Shown in pieces: positions 33,689 to 39,730 of a stretch of 39,730 nucleotides of DNA. Within the stretch, counting starts at the first letter, position 1. Every line of letters begins with the position of its first letter. The stretch covers positions 1 through 39,730 of the forward strand of contig NZ_SJEW01000046.1 in assembly GCF_005930475.1 (NCBI RefSeq), in the 5' to 3' direction. The stretch is from Modestobacter altitudinis. Lineage in GTDB: Bacteria; Actinomycetota; Actinomycetes; Mycobacteriales; Geodermatophilaceae. Both the position numbers and the translations under genes were made by a program. The notes below the pieces were generated by a model. It did not search any database and was not told the origin of the DNA. It saw only the letters and a list, made by a program, of their open reading frames with translations.

Positions 33689-33980
33689 GGTGCGGGGTGC
33701 TCCTCACGGGTCGTGCGGCCGGCTGTGCACCGACAGGTGCGCAGGGGCGGCAGGTGCTGGGTGACCGGCGGGGAAGGCCGTTCGAGGTCGAGCTGGCACT
33801 ACGGGTGGCACTGCCGGGGCACTGCCCTCACCACGGGCGGTGTCGTCCGGGGTGGGGGCCGTTCGCGGTGTCCCGATCCTCGCACCTCCGGAGGTCTACC
33901 CGAAGGGTCTGACGGAACGTGTCCCGCGATCCCGACCACCCGGTCACGCACCGCGCGGCGGGCTCCTGCCGAGGCCGGGA
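33689..33980. other. 292-bp intergenic region upstream of dnaE
   Basis: No gene is supported. It holds three GGCACT direct repeats (33795, 33807, 33818) about one helical turn apart and a perfect 12-bp palindrome ACCTCCGGAGGT (33884-33895). The region must contain the dnaE promoter, but I cannot identify a convincing -10/-35 pair. Confidence 0.4.
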
Positions 33981-34442
33981 TCAGAGCCGACGGACCATCG
34001 TCACATGGGCGATCCCGGCCTCCTCGTACTGGTCGCCCACGACCCGGTACCCCGCCCGCTCGTAGAACCGCCGGGCGGTGACCTGCGCGTGCAGCTCGAC
34101 CTCGGTCTGACCTCGGGCAGCCGCCTCGCGGTGCAGCACGGCGAGCACCGCGGCGCCGTGGCCGCGGCGCCGCACCGCCGGGTCGGCGGCCATCCGTCCG
34201 ATCACCGCGCGTCCCGGGCCGGCCGCGTCGAGCAGCAGCCGGCCGGTGGCCAGCACCCGCCCGGCCACGTCCCCGGAGCGGCCACGGCTGAGCGCGTGCA
34301 CCGCCGTGGCGTCGGCGTCGTCCCGTTCCAGCTCGGCGGGGACGCCCTGCTCGACCACGAACACCCGGTGCCGCAGCTCGGCGACCTCCGGCCAGTCGGC
34401 GGCGGTGGCGGTCGTCGCGGTCGGCCCGGCCGGCTCGCTCAC
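33981..34442 (-). CDS. ElaA-like GNAT acetyltransferase
   Basis: This 153-residue GNAT protein has the ElaA-type N-terminus LRHRVFVVEQGVPAELERDDAD, the acetyl-CoA loop in VRRRGHGAAVLAVLHREA, and the C-terminal ARRFYERAGYRVVGDQYEEAGIAHVTM, a close fit to the ElaA pattern. Substrates of this family are not known. The GTG start overlaps the stop of the CPBP gene (GTGA), so it is co-translated with a membrane protease-like protein. It is the last gene of the lspA-rluD-CPBP-GNAT run before dnaE. Confidence 0.88.
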   Translation of the reverse strand: MSEPAGPTATTATAADWPEVAELRHRVFVVEQGVPAELERDDADATAVHALSRGRSGDVAGRVLATGRLLLDAAGPGRAVIGRMAADPAVRRRGHGAAVLAVLHREAAARGQTEVELHAQVTARRFYERAGYRVVGDQYEEAGIAHVTMVRRL

Positions 34443-35227
34443 GCGACCGCCCTCGGCAGCGCGGACGACGGGACGAGCAGGAACCGCAGGTCGATGGCGG
34501 CGTGCAGCAGCACCGGCAGCAGCAACGACCCGGTGGCGAGGTACACCCCGGCGAGCACCGCACCGAGCACGCCGGTGGTGAGGACCCCGGACAGGCCCTG
34601 GTAGGCGTGCGCCAGACCGAACCCGACGCCGGCCACCAGCACCAGCCCCGCGGTGGGCAGCGCCGGGAGGAGCGCGCCGACGACGGCGAGGAAGAACCCG
34701 CGGTACAGCCACTCCTCGCACACCCCCGCCGTCACCCCGACCAGCGCGAACAGGTGCCGCTCCGACCGGCTGCGCGGCAGCAGCGCCAGGGTCGCGTGTC
34801 CCGGGGGCTCGGCGTGCCGGGCCTCCCCGGGGCGGGTGCGGCGGAGCACCTCCGGCGGCGGACCGGCCAGCGCCCCCGAGCGCAGCGCCCGGGTGGACAC
34901 CAGCACGAGGAGCAGCAGCGCCGCCACGGCCAGCCAGCTCAGCACGCCCGGCCAGCGCTGCGGCAGCACCAGCCCGACCTGCGCGGCCCCGACGTCGGAC
35001 GCGGAGACCCAGACGACCAGGCCGACCAGGGCCAGCCCCCACTCCAGCACCAGCAGCCGGCGGTAGAAGGAGCGCCGGGCCGCCGGGTCGGTGCGCAGCC
35101 GGCCCTCGAACCGGCGGTGCAGCACGTAGCCGACGACCGGCTCCCCCACCACCAGGTAGGCGGCGATCACCGCCGCCGACAGCCGCGCCGGACCGAAGTC
35201 GGCCAAGGCCGTGGGCAGGTCGGTCAC
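34439..35227 (-). CDS. CPBP-family intramembrane metalloprotease
   Basis: This 262-residue integral membrane protein belongs to the CPBP/Abi (Rce1-like) family. The active-site motifs are present: Glu171-Glu172 in GVCEEWLYRGFF, His207 in FGLAHAYQG and His242 in LLHAAID. About seven helices are predicted. Bacterial members have been linked to processing of peptides or prenylated proteins, but no partner is visible here. The GTG start lies nine bases past the RluD-family stop, and the end overlaps the ElaA-like gene, so the four genes from lspA down appear co-transcribed. Confidence 0.88.
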   Translation of the reverse strand: MTDLPTALADFGPARLSAAVIAAYLVVGEPVVGYVLHRRFEGRLRTDPAARRSFYRRLLVLEWGLALVGLVVWVSASDVGAAQVGLVLPQRWPGVLSWLAVAALLLLVLVSTRALRSGALAGPPPEVLRRTRPGEARHAEPPGHATLALLPRSRSERHLFALVGVTAGVCEEWLYRGFFLAVVGALLPALPTAGLVLVAGVGFGLAHAYQGLSGVLTTGVLGAVLAGVYLATGSLLLPVLLHAAIDLRFLLVPSSALPRAVA

Positions 35228-35236
35228 CGCCGCAGC

Positions 35237-36199
35237 TCAGTTCTCGGCGCGCAGCACAGCGAGGGCACCGGCCAGGTCGGCCGGGTAGTCGCTGGTGAAC
35301 TCCACCCAGCGCCCGTCGGCGGGGTGGGCGAAGCCGAGCCGGACGGCGTGCAGCCACTGCCGGGTGACGCCGAGCCGTTCAGCCAGCGTCGGGTCGGCGC
35401 CGTAGGCCATGTCGCCGACGCAGGGGTGCCGCAGCGCGGAGAAGTGCACCCGGATCTGGTGGGTGCGCCCGGTCTCCAGGTGGACGTCGACCAGGCTCGC
35501 CGCCGGGAACGCCTCCGTCACCTCGTAGTGGGTGACCGAGGGGCGGCCGCCGGAGACGACGGCGAAGCGCCAGTCGTGCTTGGGGTGCCGGTCGATCGGC
35601 GCGTCGATCGTGCCCTTCGACGGGTCCGGGTGCCCCTGCACCAGGGCGTGGTAGCCCTTGTCGACCGTGCGCTCCTTGAACGCGGCCTTGAGCAGCGTGT
35701 ACGCCCGCTCGCTCTTGGCGACCACCATCAGCCCGGTGGTCGCGGCGTCGAGCCGGTGGACGATGCCCTGCCGCTCGGCCGCGCCGCTGGTGGAGATGCG
35801 GTAGCCGGCCGCGGCCAGGCCGCCGGTGACGGTCGGACCGTCCCAGCCGGGGCTCCCGTGGGCCGCGACACCGACGGGCTTGTCCACGACCACGACGTCG
35901 TCGTCGTCGTGGACCACTCGCAGCCCGGCCACCGGCTGTGGGGCGACCGGCTCACCCGGTGGGGGCGGCAGCTCGACCTCCAGCCAGCTGCCGCCGGTCA
36001 GCCGGTCGCCCTTGCCGCGGGCCCGGCCGTCGACCAGCACGTGCCCGGCGTCGGCGAGGTCGGCGGCCACGGCGCGGGAGATCCCGAAGAGCCGGGTGAG
36101 TGCCTGGTCGACGCGCTGCCCCTCGAGCCCGTCGGGCACCGGCAGCGAGCGGAGCTCGCCGGGGCGGCCGCCGGAGGTGGTCGGGCCGGGACTGCTCAT
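35237..36199 (-). CDS. rluD: RluD-family 23S rRNA pseudouridine synthase
   Basis: Isomerises uridines in 23S rRNA. The 320-residue protein has an N-terminal S4 RNA-binding domain (about 28-80; [12 protein letters not shown]) and the catalytic domain with Asp151 in [35 protein letters not shown] and the final [11 protein letters not shown] are typical. The exact target uridines cannot be told from sequence. I chose the ATG at 36199; a GTG one codon upstream (36202) with CACAAT six bases before it is an alternative leaderless start. The 58-base gap to lspA is short and same-strand. Confidence 0.92.
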   Translation of the reverse strand: MSSPGPTTSGGRPGELRSLPVPDGLEGQRVDQALTRLFGISRAVAADLADAGHVLVDGRARGKGDRLTGGSWLEVELPPPPGEPVAPQPVAGLRVVHDDDDVVVVDKPVGVAAHGSPGWDGPTVTGGLAAAGYRISTSGAAERQGIVHRLDAATTGLMVVAKSERAYTLLKAAFKERTVDKGYHALVQGHPDPSKGTIDAPIDRHPKHDWRFAVVSGGRPSVTHYEVTEAFPAASLVDVHLETGRTHQIRVHFSALRHPCVGDMAYGADPTLAERLGVTRQWLHAVRLGFAHPADGRWVEFTSDYPADLAGALAVLRAEN

Positions 36200-36257
36200 C
36201 ACCTGTCCATTGTGACGGGTGTGGCCCACGGGGCCGGCTGCGCCGGGCCGGGCCCGG

Positions 36258-36833
36258 CTACTCGCCGACGCCGGCGCTGTCGTTGGCGTCGGCCTCGCGG
36301 CTGCCGCTGCTGCGTCCGCCGTCGAACTCGACGCCGCGGAAGGCCAGCACCGCGCCGAGCACGCCACCGCAGACGATCGCCGAGTCCGCGACGTTGAAGA
36401 TCGGCCACACCTGGCCGTAGGGGTCGAACAGCGAGACGAAGTCGACGACGCCACCGCGCAGGAAGCCGGGGTCCCGGAAGACGCGGTCCAGCAGGTTGCC
36501 CACCGCCCCGCCGAGCACCAGCGCCAGGGCCACCGCCCAACCGGTGGAGAACAACCGCCGGGCACTGCGCACGATGACCACCACGACCGCGACGGCGATC
36601 AGCGTGAAGACCACGGTCGCGCCCTCGGCGAAGGAGAACGCGGCGCCGGTGTTGCGCGCCTCGGTGAGGTAGACCGCGCCGCCGAGCAGCCGCAGCGGCT
36701 CGCGGTCGGACAGGGTGGCGACGACGAGCAGCTTGCTGGCCACGTCGAGGGCCAGCACGACAGCCGCCAGTCCCAGCAGCAGCCGGGCCCGCGACCGGCG
36801 GGGGCGCACCGGGGGATCGGCTTGCTCGGTCAC
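36258..36833 (-). CDS. lspA: Lipoprotein signal peptidase (signal peptidase II)
   Basis: Aspartic protease that removes the signal peptide from diacylated prolipoproteins after Lgt. The 191-residue protein has four membrane helices, the conserved [10 protein letters not shown], and the catalytic aspartates Asp131 in [10 protein letters not shown] and Asp150 in FNVADS, 19 residues apart as in other LspA enzymes. GNLLDRV is also conserved. I chose the GTG at 36833 because AGGAGG lies eight bases upstream; a GTG at 36896 would add 21 hydrophilic residues. A hydrophilic tail follows the last helix. It heads the lspA-rluD-CPBP-GNAT run. Confidence 0.95.
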   Translation of the reverse strand: MTEQADPPVRPRRSRARLLLGLAAVVLALDVASKLLVVATLSDREPLRLLGGAVYLTEARNTGAAFSFAEGATVVFTLIAVAVVVVIVRSARRLFSTGWAVALALVLGGAVGNLLDRVFRDPGFLRGGVVDFVSLFDPYGQVWPIFNVADSAIVCGGVLGAVLAFRGVEFDGGRSSGSREADANDSAGVGE

Positions 36834-37062
36834 CGCGCCGTCCTCCTGCTCGTGCGGCCGGTCGGCCACGTCGGGCACGACGATAGCCGTGGCCACCCGC
36901 CTGCCCGACCGGCCGTCCTGCGGTACGGCCGCGCGACGGGCACCCTCGACCTGTGACCCATCTCATCACCCCAGAACGGAGGTCGACCGCCGTTCGGCGC
37001 GTGCCGACCCGGAGACGGGACGACGATGGTGCCCAGACGTTCCGAGTGCACGGAGGCAGATC

Positions 37063-38547
37063 TTGACCACGGGTGGTCCTTCCAACCCCGACGTAGTCCT
37101 CGTCGGTGGCGGCATCATGAGCGCGACGCTGGCCGCACTGCTGGGCATCGTCGCACCGGACTGGACCGTCGAGGTGTTCGAGTCCGGCTCCGCGGTGGCC
37201 GAGGAGAGCTCCGGCCCGTGGAACAACGCCGGTACCGGGCACTCCGCGCTCTGCGAGCTCAACTACACCCCGGCCCGTCCCGACGGCACCGTCGACCCGG
37301 CGAAGGCCGTGGGCATCAACGAGCAGTTCCAGGTCTCGCGGCAGTTCTGGTCGCACCTGGTGCGGGCCGGCCTCACCGACTCGCCGAAGACCTTCATCAC
37401 CTCGGTGCCGCACATCAGCTTCGTCACCGGCGACGACGGCCACAGCTACATGCGCAACCGCTACGAGGCGCTGGCCCCGCAGCCGCTCTTCGCCGGCCTG
37501 GAGTACTCCGACGACCCCGCCGAGCTCGACTCCTGGGTGCCGCTGATGATGGCGGACCGGTCGAAGAAGGAACCCGTCGCCGCGACCCGGTCGCTGGCCG
37601 GCACCGACGTCAACTTCGGCGCGCTGACCCGGCTGCTGCTCGACAACGCTGTTCGCCGCGGCGTGCAGCTGCACCTGCAGCACCGGGTGCTGAAGGTGCG
37701 CCGGGAGAGCAACGGCCGCTGGGCCACGACCGTCCGCGACCTCGCCACCGGCAAGCGGCGCACCGTGCGCAGCCGGTTCCTCTTCGTCGGGGCCGGCGGC
37801 GGCGCGCTGCCGCTGCTGCAGGGCGCCGGGATCCCGGAGATCCGGGGCTTCGGCGGGTTCCCGGTCAGCGGCCAGTTCCTGCGCACCCGCAACCCGCAGT
37901 TGGTCGCGCAGCACCAGGCGAAGGTCTACGGCCAGGCGAAGGTGGGTGCCCCGCCGATGTCGGTGCCGCACCTGGACCTGCGGCTGATCGACGGCGAGCA
38001 GGCGCTGCTGTTCGGCCCCTATGCCGGCTTCTCCCCCAAGTTCCTCAAGTCCGGGTCGCTGTGGGACCTGCCGCGCTCGGTGCGGGCGGGCAACCTCGGC
38101 TCGATGCTGGGCGCCGGCTGGGCGAACATCCCGCTGACCCGGTACCTGATCGGTCAGGTGCTGCAGTCGGAGAAGTCCCGCTTCCGGGCGCTGGAGGAGT
38201 TCGTGCCGACCGCCGAGCACGGCGACTGGGAGCTCATCACCGCCGGCCAGCGGGTCCAGGTGATCAAGCAGGACACCGCCGGCCGCGGCGTGCTGCAGTT
38301 CGGCACCGAGCTCATCGTCGGCGCCGACGGGACCGTCGCCGGGCTGCTCGGCGCCTCGCCGGGCGCCTCCACGGCCACCTCGGCGATGCTCACGCTGCTC
38401 GAGCGCTGCTTCCCCGACCGGATCGAGGCCTGGCTCCCGCTGCTCCAGGAGGCGATCCCCTCCTACGGCCACACGCTGTCCGAGGAGCCGGAGCTGCTCG
38501 CGCGGGTCATGGCCGACACGACCAGGACCCTCGAGCTCCACGGGTGA
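37063..38547 (+). CDS. mqo: Malate:quinone oxidoreductase
   Basis: FAD-dependent peripheral membrane enzyme that oxidises malate to oxaloacetate and passes electrons to the quinone pool. The 494-residue product has the FAD motif VVLVGGGIMSATLAALLG at 11-28, the family signature FESGSAVAEESSGPWNNAGTGHSALCELNYTP (split here across residues 40-71), and GPYAGFSPKFLKSGS. The start is a TTG at 37063 with GGAGG six bases upstream; no in-frame ATG or GTG fits better. The 229-bp divergent region with lspA must hold its promoter. It is a lone TCA-cycle gene here, convergent with the antiporter. Confidence 0.95.
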   Translation: MTTGGPSNPDVVLVGGGIMSATLAALLGIVAPDWTVEVFESGSAVAEESSGPWNNAGTGHSALCELNYTPARPDGTVDPAKAVGINEQFQVSRQFWSHLVRAGLTDSPKTFITSVPHISFVTGDDGHSYMRNRYEALAPQPLFAGLEYSDDPAELDSWVPLMMADRSKKEPVAATRSLAGTDVNFGALTRLLLDNAVRRGVQLHLQHRVLKVRRESNGRWATTVRDLATGKRRTVRSRFLFVGAGGGALPLLQGAGIPEIRGFGGFPVSGQFLRTRNPQLVAQHQAKVYGQAKVGAPPMSVPHLDLRLIDGEQALLFGPYAGFSPKFLKSGSLWDLPRSVRAGNLGSMLGAGWANIPLTRYLIGQVLQSEKSRFRALEEFVPTAEHGDWELITAGQRVQVIKQDTAGRGVLQFGTELIVGADGTVAGLLGASPGASTATSAMLTLLERCFPDRIEAWLPLLQEAIPSYGHTLSEEPELLARVMADTTRTLELHG

Positions 38548-38637
38548 GCGGAGGATGAGCCGCCGATTCGTCGGTCGAGCCGCGTCGTGATGGGGCTCCA
38601 GCGGCGGTGAGGCGGCTCAACTTGGGCACTCCGCTCA
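38545..38637. terminator. Nested palindrome between mqo and the antiporter, including both stop codons
   Basis: TGAGCGGAG (38545-38553) pairs with CTCCGCTCA (38629-38637), and TGAGCCGCC (38556-38564) with GGCGGCTCA (38611-38619); GAGCC (38577-38581) and GGCTC (38594-38598) could form an inner stem. The first three bases of the outer left arm are the mqo stop and the last three of the right arm are the antiporter stop. A bidirectional terminator is the likely role. Confidence 0.6.
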
Positions 38638-39730
38638 GTCCGTCTCGGAGGGGCTTCCGGCCTCGCCGCGCCAGGTGGCGAGCCGGCCGGCCCGGCTGAC
38701 CGCGCGCAGTCGGCGCTCGGCCTCGGCCCGGGAGCCGCGTGCGGAGACCAGCAGCGCCTGGTCACCCCGCATCAGCCGGGTCTCCCGGTCGGGCACGAAG
38801 GGCCGCCCGTCCCGGACGACGAGCACCACCGCGGCGTCCTCGGGCAACCGCAGCTCGGGCAGGTAGACGCCGTGCAGCCGGGACGTGTCCGGCACCCGCA
38901 GCTGCATCAGCTCCGCACCCAGCTCGTCCAGCGGCGCGGACTCCACGTCGATGTCCCGCGGGGTCACCGGGGTGGCGATCCGCAACAGCCGGGCCATCGC
39001 GGGCAGCGACCAGCCCTGCACCACGGTGAAGACGACGACCAGCACGAACACGGTGTCGAAGACCTGGGTGGCGCCGGGCACGTCCAACGCGATCGGGAAG
39101 GTGGCCAGGACGATCGGCACCGCGCCGCGCAGCCCGGCCCAGGCGATGAACGCCTGCTGGGAGACGGGCACCCGGAACCAGACCAGGCTGGCGGCCACCG
39201 ACAGCGGCCGCGCCACCAGCAGCAGCACCAGGCCGATCAGCAGGGCGGGCCCCAGGGCGTCGACCAGCCGGGACGGCGAGACGAGCAACCCGAGCAGCAC
39301 GAACAACCCGATCTGGGCCAGGCTGGCCAGCCCCTCGGCGAAGCCGATCGTGCCGGCCCGGTGCGGCAGCGCGGCGTTGCCGAGCACCAGCCCGCACAGG
39401 TAGACGGCGACGAAGCCCGAGGTGTGCGCCAGGTCCGCGGTGGCGAAGGCGAGCACGCACAGCGCGAGGGTGACCAGCGGGTAGAAGCCGACCAGCGGCA
39501 ACGCGAGCCGGCGCAGCAGCCACGCACCACCGAAGCCGATCCCGATGCCGATCACCGAGCCACCGGCCAGTTCGCCCACCACCTCGGCGAGCACCAGATA
39601 CCAGGGGTGGGTCCCGTCGCCGGACCCACCGCTCACGCGGGCGCCCCTGCCCGGGGGCCGACGGGCCCGGTCGCCCCGACCTCCCGGGGCTCGGGCGCGC
39701 CGGGCCGCCGGCGAGCCGCGCGCTTGAGCA
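38635..39730 (-). CDS. Potassium/proton antiporter (CPA1 type), 5' end outside window
   Basis: The visible frame is open to the right edge (365 codons with no start at the edge), so the gene is probably incomplete. From HPWYLVLAEVVGELAGG on it matches the C-terminal half of NhaP2/CvrA-like K+/H+ antiporters: several membrane helices, LRGAVPIVLATFP, and a cytoplasmic RCK-C (TrkA_C)-like domain with LMQLRVPDTSRLHGVYLPELRLPEDAAVV. A GTG at 39636 could start a 333-residue form, but that would lack the Asp-bearing ion-translocation helices. The 30 or so residues before it are Arg/Gly/Pro-rich and do not look like membrane helices. Confidence 0.75.
   Translation of the reverse strand, partial: AQARGSPAARRARAPGGRGDRARRPPGRGARVSGGSGDGTHPWYLVLAEVVGELAGGSVIGIGIGFGGAWLLRRLALPLVGFYPLVTLALCVLAFATADLAHTSGFVAVYLCGLVLGNAALPHRAGTIGFAEGLASLAQIGLFVLLGLLVSPSRLVDALGPALLIGLVLLLVARPLSVAASLVWFRVPVSQQAFIAWAGLRGAVPIVLATFPIALDVPGATQVFDTVFVLVVVFTVVQGWSLPAMARLLRIATPVTPRDIDVESAPLDELGAELMQLRVPDTSRLHGVYLPELRLPEDAAVVLVVRDGRPFVPDRETRLMRGDQALLVSARGSRAEAERRLRAVSRAGRLATWRGEAGSPSETD

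Noticed and set aside
29837..34081. Very long plus-strand open frame opposite dnaE
   Set aside because: It is antisense to dnaE, whose motifs are unmistakable. Its translation is Arg/Gly/Val/Asp-rich with no domain; stop-free frames are expected opposite GC-rich genes.

Overview
The window is very GC-rich with almost all genes packed on the minus strand. It looks like a high-GC actinobacterium, most likely of the Geodermatophilaceae (Blastococcus, Geodermatophilus or Modestobacter type). The evidence is the gene order, PriA standing in for TrpF, a 13E12-type DUF222-HNH gene, many GTG starts, GTGA/ATGA coupled overlaps, and many start codons only 6-7 nt below a TANNNT box. The family assignment is inference; no rRNA or tRNA is present to fix it. 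Bases 1-6859 are the trp end, read leftward: hisI, trpE, a Trp-associated membrane protein, trpC, trpB, trpA and lgt. Hairpins and internal promoters appear to divide it into three transcription units: hisI-trpE-TAMP, trpC behind a small leader ORF, and trpB-trpA-lgt.

Bases 6860-18046 are an accessory block between hisI and hisF. It holds a proline/tyrosine-rich membrane protein, a KstD-like FAD dehydrogenase, two small membrane proteins, a glycolipid-binding-like protein, a heterodimeric ABC exporter with one degenerate ATP site, a TIGR03085-like protein, a PNPOx-like protein, and a DUF222-HNH gene whose start codon lies inside a perfect SOS box. Bases 18047-28202 carry the rest of the histidine genes (hisF, ridA-like, priA, hisH, hisB, hisC, hisD). 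These are interrupted by a nitroreductase, an SDR, a large M28 membrane peptidase, a GNAT and a 58-residue membrane protein. hisG, hisE, trpD and trpG are not here.

Bases 28285-39730 are mostly housekeeping: a LON-substrate-binding-domain protein, a DUF2567-like membrane protein, dnaE, an ElaA-like GNAT, a CPBP protease, an RluD-family pseudouridine synthase, lspA, mqo and a 5'-incomplete K+/H+ antiporter. lgt and lspA, two steps of lipoprotein maturation, sit at opposite ends of the window.

I see no phage, transposon, CRISPR or obvious defence cassette. The most notable signals are regulatory or architectural: the fragmented his-trp supercluster, a family of palindromic hairpins placed just after stop codons, an 11-codon ORF overlapping the trpC start, the SOS-box/start-codon overlap, and a convergent palindrome that contains the stop codons of both flanking genes.
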